DNA of 64,000 nt from Parvularcula sp. BBD 1991-13 (GTDB taxonomy: Bacteria; Pseudomonadota; Alphaproteobacteria; Caulobacterales; Parvularculaceae). A program made the position numbers and the translations under genes. The notes beneath the pieces are model-generated. The model saw only the letters and a program-made list of their open reading frames with translations. It made no database searches and was not told the origin of the DNA. Below, one piece after another: positions 46,225-54,944 of the stretch (position 1 is its first letter; each line of letters begins with the position of its first letter). The stretch is taken from assembly GCA_001657385.1 (NCBI GenBank), contig LYSZ01000005.1, positions 186,001 through 250,000 on the forward strand, in the 5' to 3' direction.

Positions 46225-47601
46225 TCAGGCCGGATGGGGCGGGTTCAGATCGTCGAGAAAACGCCGCCGCCACCATGATATGTCATGGCTCGAGATATTG
46301 TCCCAGAGCGCGCGCCACAGCTCGATTCGTCGCTCCCGCGGCATCTGCAGCGCGTGGTAGATCGCGTCGGCCACCTGTCCGTAATCATGCGGATTGACCA
46401 GGATGGCGTCCTTGAGCTGTTCGGCCGCGCCCGCGAACTCGGACAGGATGAGAACGCCCGGATCTTCCGGGTTCTGAGCGGCTACAAACTCCTTGGCGAC
46501 AAGGTTCATGCCGTCGCGCAGCGGGGTCACCAGACCGACGCGGGCGATCCGAAACAGCCCGGCGAGTTCGTCGCGGCCATACGCCCGCGCCAGATAGCGG
46601 ATCGGGATCCAGTCGAGGTCGCCGTAGTCGCCGTTAATGCGTCCGGCGAGCCCGTCAAGCTCCGTACGCAGAACCTGATACTCCTCCACTTTCGAGCGGG
46701 AAGGCGGCGTGATCTGCGTATAGGAGACGGCGCCATGAACATCCTTGTACTGATCGAAAAGCTGGCCGACGGCCTCGAACCGTTCCGGCAGGCCCTTGGA
46801 GTAATCCATGCGGTCGACGCCGATGATAAGGTGGCGTTTCTCGCCGAGAAAACGGCCGATCCGTTTCGCCGCATGGGTGGCCGGTTCCGACTCCGCCGCC
46901 GCGCTGAACGCCTCGGGATCGATCCCGATCGGATAGGCGCGGGCCGTCAGGGTGCGTCCGAAGACCGAGATCGCGCCGTCCTCGCCGAGCGTCGCGTCGC
47001 AGTCGTCTTCCATGTAATGCCGGAAATTCCAAAGGTCGCGCTCGGTCTGGAAACCGACCACGTCATATTGCGCCATGGCCCGCGCAAGCCATTGATGCTG
47101 CGGCAGGGCGCGAAAAATCTCCGGCGAGGGAAACGGGATATGCAGGAAAAAGCCGACGCGTCCGTTCCACCCCCGCTGGCGCAGCGATTCCGCCGCCATC
47201 AGGAAGTGGTAGTCGTGCACCCAGATGACGTCTCCGTCGCGCGCTTGCGTCAGGGCGAGGTCGGCGAACCGTTGGTTTACGGATTTGTATGTGTCGAACT
47301 CGTCCTGTCCGAACTGGGCGAGGTCGACGCGGTAATGGAAGACCGGCCAGATCATCCGGTTGGCGTAATGAAGGTAGTAGCCGTCGAATTCGCGCTGGCT
47401 GAGATCGGAAAGAACGTAATCGACCCCGTCCGAATTGATGAACGACACCCCGCGGGGCGCGTTTTCGGAGACGGTTCCGCTCCAGCCCAGCCAGACGCCG
47501 TTCGAGCTTTTCAGCGCATCGAAGACCGCGACGGCAAGCCCGCCGGCGCGCAGCCCCGTGTCCGCCGCCGTCCGGTTGGAGAGCACGATCATCTTTGTCA
47601 T
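46225..47601 (-). CDS. otsA: Trehalose-6-phosphate synthase
   Basis: OtsA joins UDP-glucose and glucose-6-phosphate to trehalose-6-phosphate in the cytoplasm. The 458-residue GT20 enzyme shows the N-terminal GLRAGGLAVAV loop, WSGTVSE, VIWVHDYH, RMDYSKGLPERF and GMNLVAKEF blocks of the family, and length is normal. It is preceded by a 157-bp gap after SDMT, in which no clear promoter or terminator is visible, so it may have its own promoter or be read through from the betaine genes. Confidence 0.96.
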   Translation of the reverse strand: MTKMIVLSNRTAADTGLRAGGLAVAVFDALKSSNGVWLGWSGTVSENAPRGVSFINSDGVDYVLSDLSQREFDGYYLHYANRMIWPVFHYRVDLAQFGQDEFDTYKSVNQRFADLALTQARDGDVIWVHDYHFLMAAESLRQRGWNGRVGFFLHIPFPSPEIFRALPQHQWLARAMAQYDVVGFQTERDLWNFRHYMEDDCDATLGEDGAISVFGRTLTARAYPIGIDPEAFSAAAESEPATHAAKRIGRFLGEKRHLIIGVDRMDYSKGLPERFEAVGQLFDQYKDVHGAVSYTQITPPSRSKVEEYQVLRTELDGLAGRINGDYGDLDWIPIRYLARAYGRDELAGLFRIARVGLVTPLRDGMNLVAKEFVAAQNPEDPGVLILSEFAGAAEQLKDAILVNPHDYGQVADAIYHALQMPRERRIELWRALWDNISSHDISWWRRRFLDDLNPPHPA

Positions 47602-47758
47602 ATGAGGCAGTCTACCCAGAAAAGTTTACAAACTGAAACACTTTTCGGTTGTGGGAAGCCGGGCGCGATCACCCGACGGGTTTCGCGCCGCATACCGAGA
47701 CGCCCTGGCCGGCGTCGCCGCCCGAGCGCGTGCCCGCCCCGGCGTCGTTTTTAAAACG

Positions 47759-48655
47759 TCAGCGTTTTTTGAAATGGAGGATGCCCCAGGAGAGGCGGCG
47801 CTCTTTCGCGCCCACGACCCAGTGGTTGAGGCCGGTCAGCATGCGATCGATGTAGTCCTTGCTGATCGTCGATTCCAGGTCGCCGCGCCGCGCCTTCAAC
47901 TCCTCTGCGATCCGGGCGTAATGCACCGCCATCTGATCGGTCATGTCCTCGACGCCGACCTCGTCGAACCCCAGCGCCGCCAGCGTCTCCCGGTAAAAGC
48001 CGAACGAGCCGAGATCGCGCAGGTGGAGCCGGTCGTAGATCGGTTGCAGCGCGCCCGCATCGTCGAGGTCGTCCGCCTGCATCGGGTCGGTGAAGATGAG
48101 CTCGCCGCCAGAGCGCAGCACGCGCGCGGTTTCGCTCAGGACCCGCCGCCGGTCGCCCGAATGCAGCATCGCGTCCTGCGACCAGGCGATGTCCACGCTG
48201 GCGTCGTCAAGCGGTATGCTTTCAAAGGCGCCGTCGATCACCTCGATCCGGTCCGACAGTCCCGCTTTCTCGGTCAGTTCGCGGTTACGCCGGTTTTCGA
48301 CGGTGGAAAGGTTGAGGCAGGTTACATGCGCGCCGTAATCGGCGGCGAGCGCGCGCGCCGCGCCGCCATAACCGGCGCCGAGATCGAGAACGCGCGCGCC
48401 CGGCTTGAGACCCGCGAGACGTTCGGCCATGGCGCGGACCGTCTTGCGGCTCGCATCGGAAATTGCGTCCCCCGGCTCGTAAAGGCCGATGTGAATGTCC
48501 TCGCCGCCCCACACCGTCTGGTAGAAATGGTCGGCGTCGGCGCTGTTGTAATAGTCTTCCGCCACCTTTGCGGCGGCGTTGCCCGCATTTTTCGCCACGA
48601 TTTGCGTCACGCTTCCGGTTCCGTTCTCCGTCCCGCCCGGGGCGGCGTTATTCAT
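47759..48655 (-). CDS. Sarcosine/dimethylglycine N-methyltransferase
   Basis: SDMT carries out the second and third methylations (sarcosine to dimethylglycine to betaine) with SAM as donor. The 298-residue class I methyltransferase shows the SDMT start block YYNSADADHFYQTVWGGEDIH, the SAM motif VLDLGAGYGGAAR, and the segment WSQDAMLHSGDRRRVLSE. The first 18 residues are a variable Gly/Thr-rich tail. Its start overlaps the stop of GSMT by eight bases. Extreme halophiles and halotolerant cyanobacteria carry the same pair, which is why the organism is thought to live in salt. Confidence 0.95.
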   Translation of the reverse strand: MNNAAPGGTENGTGSVTQIVAKNAGNAAAKVAEDYYNSADADHFYQTVWGGEDIHIGLYEPGDAISDASRKTVRAMAERLAGLKPGARVLDLGAGYGGAARALAADYGAHVTCLNLSTVENRRNRELTEKAGLSDRIEVIDGAFESIPLDDASVDIAWSQDAMLHSGDRRRVLSETARVLRSGGELIFTDPMQADDLDDAGALQPIYDRLHLRDLGSFGFYRETLAALGFDEVGVEDMTDQMAVHYARIAEELKARRGDLESTISKDYIDRMLTGLNHWVVGAKERRLSWGILHFKKR

Positions 48656-49481
48656 TGTAGGATTTTTCGGCGACGTGGATCAGGAAGTCGGGATCGTGTT
48701 CGCCATAGGCCTCCTGGAAGTCGCCATAGGTCTTGACGCGCTGGAAACCCACCTGCTGCATCAGGTCGGTCATGTACTTCTTCCGCAAGGGGAACATATT
48801 GAGGTGATAGACGGCGCCGTCGTCGAAGACGTATTTGAACCGCGCCAGCCCCTCGTCGACATGTTCCGGCTCCGCCGTCACGCGGTCGCCGCAATAATAA
48901 TACTTGTGCTTGCTGTCGAAGCCGACATCCAGAATCGCGTCGTAATTGCGGTGGTCGAGAATGAGGATGCCGTCATGGTTGAGCGCGGCGTAGAACTCCG
49001 CGAGCGCCCGGCGCCGGTCGCGCTGGTTATGCAGGTGCGTGAAAGAATTGCCCAGGCAGACGATGGCGTCGTATTTGCCCGTCAGATCCTTGTTGAGCCA
49101 GCGCCAGTCGGCATGCACGGTTTTGAGCACATGGCCGCGCTGGCGGGCGTTTTCAAACGCCTTGGTCAGCATTTCCGCAGAGCCGTCGGCCGAGGCGACG
49201 TCAAACCCGGCCTCGATCAGCTGGACCGAGTGGAAGCCCGTGCCCGTCGCCACGTCGAGCACCGTTTTTTTGCCGCGCGAACGCAGGATGTCGATGAAAA
49301 ACTGGCCCTCGCTTTTGGCGCGCGCGTCCCAGTCGATCAGGGCGTCCCACTTTTCCACGAACCCGTGGACATATTCCTTGACGTAGTGGTCCGTCTCGCG
49401 GACCTGCAACGGGTCGTCCCCATATTCCTGTTTGCGCCCGGCTTCGGGCGATTCCTGAATTCTGGTCATACTGCCTTGCAT
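48648..49481 (-). CDS. Glycine/sarcosine N-methyltransferase
   Basis: GSMT performs the first methylation(s) of glycine. The 277-residue class I methyltransferase shows YVKEYVHGFVEKWDALIDWDARA near the start, the SAM motif VLDVATGTGFHSVQ, and the GSMT-type segments CLGNSFTHLHN and ILILDHRNYDAIL. Two ATGs are close (49481 and 49469); either is possible. A consensus TATAAT -10 box lies about 60 bp upstream, making this the first gene of a betaine (and possibly trehalose) operon. Betaine would accumulate as compatible solute. Confidence 0.95.
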   Translation of the reverse strand: MQGSMTRIQESPEAGRKQEYGDDPLQVRETDHYVKEYVHGFVEKWDALIDWDARAKSEGQFFIDILRSRGKKTVLDVATGTGFHSVQLIEAGFDVASADGSAEMLTKAFENARQRGHVLKTVHADWRWLNKDLTGKYDAIVCLGNSFTHLHNQRDRRRALAEFYAALNHDGILILDHRNYDAILDVGFDSKHKYYYCGDRVTAEPEHVDEGLARFKYVFDDGAVYHLNMFPLRKKYMTDLMQQVGFQRVKTYGDFQEAYGEHDPDFLIHVAEKSYNE

Positions 49482-49803
49482 TCCATGCCCGGATGATCGG
49501 GAGTGGATAATGTGATGAGATATTTCGAAAAACGAATTTCATTATAGCAGCCAATGCCGGCGCTACAATGCTCAAACCATAAAAACAAAATTTCGGCATT
49601 GTATGCTTGAGATAAGGCGCGCGAAAAAGCTTAGAAAAACGAAATTTTTCGCCTGGCGGCGCTGTTACCGGGGTGTCGCCGGAGGCGGGCGCGCATTCAG
49701 TGCGGTCGTGCGCCGTGGCGTCGGCCGGCAAGCGGTTCGGCCGGGCGGTCAGCCCGTCCCATCGGAGACACAAGCGAAGCGAGTTGTCGTGAGATATGTA
49801 AAA
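49482..49803. other. Regulatory region between tRNA-Arg and the betaine genes
   Basis: No gene is supported. An AT-rich region holds the promoter at 49541-49568, an inverted repeat GCGAAAAA (49621-49628)/TTTTTCGC (49645-49652), and TTTCGAAAAACGAAT near 49523-49537, the last overlapping the expected transcription start. These symmetric, phased A/T elements could be regulatory. Confidence 0.45.
49541..49568 (-). promoter_or_regulatory. Candidate promoter of the GSMT-SDMT operon
   Basis: A perfect -10 box TATAAT (complement of 49541-49546) and a weak -35 TTGTAG (complement of 49563-49568) with a 16-nt spacer, about 60 bp upstream of the GSMT ATG. The weak -35 suggests use of an activator or an alternative sigma factor. 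Confidence 0.55.
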
Positions 49804-49880
49804 TGGCGGTCCCGGCAGGACTCGAACCTGCGACCTCCAGATTCGGAATCTGGCATTCTATCCAGCTGAACTACGGGACC
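49804..49880 (-). tRNA. tRNA-Arg (anticodon CCG)
   Basis: A 77-nt cloverleaf on the minus strand: acceptor GGTCCCG/CGGGACC, anticodon stem CCAGA/TCTGG with loop TTCCGAA, T-arm GGTTCGAGTCC, encoded CCA (complement of 49804-49806). Confidence 0.96.
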
Positions 49881-49962
49881 GTGAGAACGGTCTTGTGCCC
49901 GAAGCAACGGTGAATGTCCAAGGGTTTTTCGGCCCGTCAGAGGCCGGCGCGCCGTTCGCCGG

Positions 49963-52900
49963 TCAGCGCGCCGGGTAGGGCGAGCCCGCCTCGGCGGCCC
50001 CTTTGCCGCCGAGGCGGGCGGCGAGGGCGCGCGCGACGACGTAGAAGACCGGCGTGAAGACGAGGCCGAACAGCGTCACCCCGAGCATGCCGAAAAATAC
50101 CGCCGTGCCGAGGGACTGCCGCATTTCGTAGCCCGCGCCGGAGCCGAGCATCAACGGCACGACGCCGAGAATGAAAGCGAACGAGGTCATCACGATCGGC
50201 CGCAGGCGAAGCCGCGCCGCCTCCGCGGCCGCCTCCAGCCGCGAGGCGCCGCGCTCCTCGGCCTGTTTGGCGAACTCGACGATAAGGATCGCGTTCTTGG
50301 CGGCGAGCCCGATCAGTACGACGAAACCGATCTGTACAAGGATGTTCATGTCGAAGCCGCGCAGAAGGACGCCGGTGATCGACGCGAGCAGCGTCATCGG
50401 AACGATCAGGATCACCGAAAGCGGCAGAGCGAGGCTTTCATACTGCGCCGCGAGGAGAAGAAAGACGAAGACCACGGCAAGGGTGAAGGCGATGGCGGCG
50501 GTGCCGCCGGCGAGCCGCTCCTGAAGGGCGAGTTCGGTCCATTCGAAGCCGAAGCCGGGGGCGAGGTCCTGCGCGGCGGCCTCGACCGCGTCGAGCGCTT
50601 CGCCGGTCGAGGCGCCGACGGCGACGTCTCCCTGCACCGCCGCGGCGGGGTAAAGATTATAGCGCGCCACGCGGTTGGGGCCGGTGATGTTCTCGAACGT
50701 CGCGACCGATCCGAGGGGGACCATGTCGCCATTGGCGTTGCGCGCGCGCAGCCGGGCGATGTCTTCCGGCGTATCGCGAAAATCCGCCTCCGCCTGCGCG
50801 GTTACCCGGAAGGTGCGCCCGAAGGCGTTGAAGTCGTTCACATAGGCCGAGCCGAGATAGACTTCGAGCGTGGAGAACACGTCCTCGATGGCGACGCCGA
50901 GTTGTTCGGCCTTCACCCGGTCGATATCCGTGAAGAGTTGCGGCGTCTTGGTGTTGAACACGGTGAAGGCGGAGGTCGCCGCGTCCGAAGCGTTGGCCCC
51001 GCCGGCAAGCGCCCATGCCTGCCCTTCCAGCGCCGCATAGCCGAAGCCGGAGCGGTCCTGAACATAGCCCTTGAAGCCGCCCGCATTGCCGACGCCGCGC
51101 ACCGACGGCGGCGGGACGACAAGGATCAGCGCGTCCTGATAGGCGGAAAACTCGGCGCGCAGGTCGCCGATCACCCGGTCGCGGGTGAAGCCCTCGCCGA
51201 CGCGCTCGCCGATATCCGTCATGGTGAAGAAGATCGCCGCGGCGTTCGACGCGGTGGTGAACGTGGCCCCGTCGAGGCCGGCGAAGGCCGCCGCGTGCCG
51301 CACCTGCGGATGGGAAAGGCCGTCCTCGATGACGCGGTCCATCAACGCCTCGGTGCGGGCGAGCGACGCGCCCGGGGGCAACTGGACCACGGTGATGAGA
51401 TAGTTCTGGTCGACCGGCGGAATGAACCCGCGCGGGGCGCGGTCCATCTGGAACACCGTGAGCGCGATCAGGCCGCCGTAAACCGCCATCATCATCACGC
51501 TCATCCGCGTCAGCTTGCGAACAAGGCCGACATAGCGCGCGTTCACCGCGTCGAAGCCCCGGTCGAAACGGTTGAAAAACGCCGCCAGCGGGCGCTCCCA
51601 CGGTTTGAGCGTCTTTTCCGTCTTGTGCGGCTTCAAAAGAAGAGCGGCGAGCGCCGGGGAGAGGGTCAGCGACACGCTGACCGAGATCACCGTCGCGGCG
51701 GCGACCGTCACCGCGAACTGACGATAGAACTCCCCGGAGATCCCCTCCAGAAAAGCCGTCGGCGCGAACACCGCCGTCAGCACGAGCCCCATGGAAACGA
51801 GGGCCCCGCCGACCTCGTCCATGGTGGCGAAGGCCGCGTCCTTGGGGGCGAGGCCTTCGTTGATTTTCCGCTCGACATTCTCGACCACCACGATGGCGTC
51901 GTCGACGACGATGCCGATGGCGAGGACGAGGCCGAACAGCGACAGCGTGTTGAGGGAGAAACCGAGCGCCTGCATGACGATGAAGGCGCCGACCAGCGAG
52001 ATCGGGATGGCGATGATGGGGATGATCGCCGCGCGAATGCTCTGCAGAAAAACGAAAATGACCAGCGAGACGAGGATCACCGCCTCGATGATGGTCTTTT
52101 CGACCTCGTGAATCGATTCCGCCACGAATTCCGTCGGGTTCCAGATCACTTCGTAGTCGAGGCCGTCAGGAAAGGAGCGGGACATGTCCTCGACCGTCGT
52201 CAGGATCCGCTCGGCGGTTTCAAGGGCGTTGGAGCCCGGCTGCTGGTTGAACAACATGGCGAGGGCGGGCGCGCCGTCGAGCTTGGCGTTGGTGTTGTAG
52301 TCCCGCGCGCCGAGCTCCACCCGGGCGATGTCGCGCAGGCGCACCTGACGGCCGTCCTCGCCGCTCTTCACGATAACATTTTCGAACTGGCCCGGATCGG
52401 ACAGGCGGCCGAGGGTTTGCACGCTGACCTCAAAGGCGCCCTGATTGTCCGTCGGCGGCGCGTCGAGAACGCCCCCCGCCACCTGTACGTTCTGACCGCG
52501 CAGGGCCGCGACGATATCCGCGCCGGTAAGCTCGAACGCCGCGGCGCGCTCCGGGTCGATCCATATCCGCATGGAAAACTCGCGAAACCCGAAGCTCTGG
52601 ATCTGGCCGACGCCGTCCAGGCGCTGCAACTGGTCGCGCATCTGCAGGCGCGCGTAATTGGAAATGTACAGCTGGTCGCGGCTCCCGTCGGGGGAATAGA
52701 GGTGAACGACCAGGAGCGCGTCCGGGTTCGCCTTGACGGTCGAAACGCCGAGCCGGCGCACCGGTTCGGGCAGGCGCGGCTCGGCCAGCGCGACCCTGTT
52801 CTGCACCAGCACCTGCGCTGTGTCCAGATCCGTACCCGGATTGAACGTCACCGTGATCGTCGCCGCGCCGGCGGAGGTGGATTGCGAGGTGATGTAGAGC

Positions 52901-53130
52901 ATCCCCTCGACGCCGTTGATCTCCTCCTCGATCACCGCCGCCACCGTGTCGGCGATGACGTCTGCGGACGCCCCCGGATAGGCCGCGCTGACCTGGATCG
53001 TCGGCGGCGCGATGTCGGGATACTGCGCGACGGGCAGGGAGCGGTAGGCGATGGCGCCGACCATCACCACGATGATCCAGATCACGCTGGCGAAAATCGG
53101 CCGATCGATGAAAAAGTGTGAAAACCGCAT
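49963..53130 (-). CDS. RND efflux pump, inner-membrane permease (HAE1 family)
   Basis: A 1055-residue AcrB-like proton antiporter that pumps hydrophobic drugs out through an outer-membrane channel. The start MRFSHFFIDRPIFASVIWI and the AcrB-type first helix are typical; the two large periplasmic loops contain the family blocks PDIAPPTIQVSAAYPGASADV and FVNDFNAFG-like segments. The motif GIVVDDAIVVVEN lies in helix 4 with the coupling Asp residues. It is the second gene of a two-gene unit: the adaptor is 29 bp upstream on the same strand, and no outer-membrane factor gene follows, so a TolC-like partner must be elsewhere. Confidence 0.96.
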   Translation of the reverse strand: MRFSHFFIDRPIFASVIWIIVVMVGAIAYRSLPVAQYPDIAPPTIQVSAAYPGASADVIADTVAAVIEEEINGVEGMLYITSQSTSAGAATITVTFNPGTDLDTAQVLVQNRVALAEPRLPEPVRRLGVSTVKANPDALLVVHLYSPDGSRDQLYISNYARLQMRDQLQRLDGVGQIQSFGFREFSMRIWIDPERAAAFELTGADIVAALRGQNVQVAGGVLDAPPTDNQGAFEVSVQTLGRLSDPGQFENVIVKSGEDGRQVRLRDIARVELGARDYNTNAKLDGAPALAMLFNQQPGSNALETAERILTTVEDMSRSFPDGLDYEVIWNPTEFVAESIHEVEKTIIEAVILVSLVIFVFLQSIRAAIIPIIAIPISLVGAFIVMQALGFSLNTLSLFGLVLAIGIVVDDAIVVVENVERKINEGLAPKDAAFATMDEVGGALVSMGLVLTAVFAPTAFLEGISGEFYRQFAVTVAAATVISVSVSLTLSPALAALLLKPHKTEKTLKPWERPLAAFFNRFDRGFDAVNARYVGLVRKLTRMSVMMMAVYGGLIALTVFQMDRAPRGFIPPVDQNYLITVVQLPPGASLARTEALMDRVIEDGLSHPQVRHAAAFAGLDGATFTTASNAAAIFFTMTDIGERVGEGFTRDRVIGDLRAEFSAYQDALILVVPPPSVRGVGNAGGFKGYVQDRSGFGYAALEGQAWALAGGANASDAATSAFTVFNTKTPQLFTDIDRVKAEQLGVAIEDVFSTLEVYLGSAYVNDFNAFGRTFRVTAQAEADFRDTPEDIARLRARNANGDMVPLGSVATFENITGPNRVARYNLYPAAAVQGDVAVGASTGEALDAVEAAAQDLAPGFGFEWTELALQERLAGGTAAIAFTLAVVFVFLLLAAQYESLALPLSVILIVPMTLLASITGVLLRGFDMNILVQIGFVVLIGLAAKNAILIVEFAKQAEERGASRLEAAAEAARLRLRPIVMTSFAFILGVVPLMLGSGAGYEMRQSLGTAVFFGMLGVTLFGLVFTPVFYVVARALAARLGGKGAAEAGSPYPAR

Positions 53131-53159
53131 GCCTCTGGCTCCCTGGGCGCCCCTATCCG

Positions 53160-54449
53160 CTAACCGCGCTGTTGCTCCGCCAGGCGGTCCGTTTCCGCGG
53201 GCTGCGGCTGGATCGGTCCGTCGGGCTGAACGAACTGGGCGCCTGAAACGACGACGCTGGCGTCCGGCGACAAGCCTTCGCGGACGACGCGCAAGCCGTC
53301 GACAATCGGGCCGAGCGTCACCGTCTGGCGCTGGGCGCGGTTGTCGGCCGTGGCCAGCCAGACGAACTTTTCGGTCTGGTCGGTCTGCACCGCCGCGTCC
53401 GGGATCAGGACCGCTTCGTACTCGCCGGACCCCAGAAGCTGCAGGCGGCCGAACATGCCGGGGGCGAACACCCCGTCCGGGTTGGCCATGGTGGCGCGTC
53501 CGCGCATGGTGCCGGTGGAGCGGTCGAGCCGGTTGTCGACGAAGGAAAGCCGGCCCTCATGGGCGAAGGCGTTTTCATCCATCAGCTTGACGCGAACCGG
53601 ATGCTGCACCTCGCGGCCGCTTTCGCGCACGCCCTCGCTGGCGAGGCGGCGGTATTTCAGATAGTCCGCCTCGCTGGCGGTGAACTCGAAATAGATCGGG
53701 TCGATGGAGACGACGGTGGAAAGGAGGGTGCCGCCGGACGCGCCGCCGACGATCAGGTTGCCCTTGCTCACATATTCGTCGGAGATGCGCCCGCTGATCG
53801 GCGCGCGGATTTCCGTGAACTCAAGGTCCAGTTTCGCCCGTTGCATGGTCGCCGCGGCGGCGGCGCGGGCCGCCTCGGCCACGCGCAGGGCCTCGCGGCG
53901 CCGGTCCACGGTTTCCTGGCTGATCGCCTCGCGCTCGACCAGTCGCTCGCCGCGGACGTACTCCGCGCGCGCGTTCTGCAGGGCGGCGTCCGCGCCGGCG
54001 AGTTCGGCCTCGGCGACGGCGAGCGTCGCCTCGAACGGGCGCGGGTCGACGCGGAACAGAAGATCGCCTTTCTCCACGATCTCGCCGGGCGTGAAGGCGA
54101 TGTCCGTGAGATAGCCCGAGACGCGGGCGCGGATTTCCACGTTTTCGACGGCTTCGAAGCGTCCGGTGTACTCGTCCCATTCGACAATGCTGCGCACCGT
54201 CGGCGCGGCGACGGTGACGACGGGGCCGGCGGCGTTCTGGCCGTCGCCCTGCGCGGTGGCCGCTTCGGGCGAGAGCCGGGCGCCGACAATCGCCGCCACG
54301 GCGACGATCGCGGCGCCGGCGAGGGCGAGGGCGAGCGTCCGGATCGTCGCGCCGGACGCCAGCCGGTCGCTTTTGTTGCGACTGTCGCCGCCCGGGCTGT
54401 TGCGCGCGGCGCTGTTAGGCTCGGGACTCTCGGGGACGTTGCCGGTCAT
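53160..54449 (-). CDS. RND efflux pump, periplasmic adaptor (AcrA/MexA type)
   Basis: A 429-residue membrane-fusion protein with a 35-residue N-terminal cytoplasmic tail, a signal-anchor helix (about 36-58), the barrel-sandwich hybrid flanking a helical hairpin (residues about 125-230, FRVDPRPFEATLAVAEAELAGAD and the lysine-poor coiled coil) and the beta-barrel domain around FVDNRLDRSTGTMRGRATM. It bridges the permease and the outer-membrane channel. The permease gene starts 29 bp downstream. A Ser/Arg/Gly-rich tail before the anchor is unusual but not unique. Confidence 0.95.
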   Translation of the reverse strand: MTGNVPESPEPNSAARNSPGGDSRNKSDRLASGATIRTLALALAGAAIVAVAAIVGARLSPEAATAQGDGQNAAGPVVTVAAPTVRSIVEWDEYTGRFEAVENVEIRARVSGYLTDIAFTPGEIVEKGDLLFRVDPRPFEATLAVAEAELAGADAALQNARAEYVRGERLVEREAISQETVDRRREALRVAEAARAAAAATMQRAKLDLEFTEIRAPISGRISDEYVSKGNLIVGGASGGTLLSTVVSIDPIYFEFTASEADYLKYRRLASEGVRESGREVQHPVRVKLMDENAFAHEGRLSFVDNRLDRSTGTMRGRATMANPDGVFAPGMFGRLQLLGSGEYEAVLIPDAAVQTDQTEKFVWLATADNRAQRQTVTLGPIVDGLRVVREGLSPDASVVVSGAQFVQPDGPIQPQPAETDRLAEQQRG

Positions 54450-54944
54450 GAGGCGATCTCCATCGCGCGCCGCGCGGGGAGGCCCGTACGGCGCATCGTT
54501 GAAAGCGATGTCTTTTTTCGGTTTCGGGGGCTTGCGGCCGCCCTCTGTTTACGACCGCCTGCCTAGCACGGACCTCTGCGCTTGGTGAGGCCGCGCCGAT
54601 AGGTTTGCGGATAATGCTCGGATCTTGATTACGGAAGCCGGGATCTTGGAACCGGGCCTTTGCGTTTCAAGGGCTTGCGGATGCGCGCGCCCGCCTCGCC
54701 GCCGCGCCGGGCCAGCGAAACCGGGCGCTTGCGCGCGCAGCGCACGAAAAGGTGATCCGGACCTGGGGCCCTCCGGGCGACGATCCGCGCCGTGAGCGAC
54801 GGCGCCCGCAGGAACGGGTTCGCATGTCGGCGCAACGCGGCTAGGGTGTGCGACTGTTCGGGGGAGCGCCGGTGGAAAACGCTGCGCACCCTCCCGGCAG
54901 GCATGAATTCGGGAAGCATGGAGCATGAAGCGCGAGGATGACTC
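54450..54944. other. Gene-free stretch between adaptor and D-amino acid dehydrogenase
   Basis: Upstream promoter regions of two divergent genes. Short Arg/Pro-rich frames on the minus strand (for example 54629-54946) have no ribosome-binding site or family motif and are not called. A small inverted pair, GCCGGGATCTTGGAACCGGGC near 54638-54658, is present with no assigned role. Confidence 0.5.

Noticed and set aside
50902-53121. 739-codon open frame on the plus strand opposite the RND permease
   Set aside because: His/Arg/Asp-rich antisense shadow of a well-recognised RND gene.
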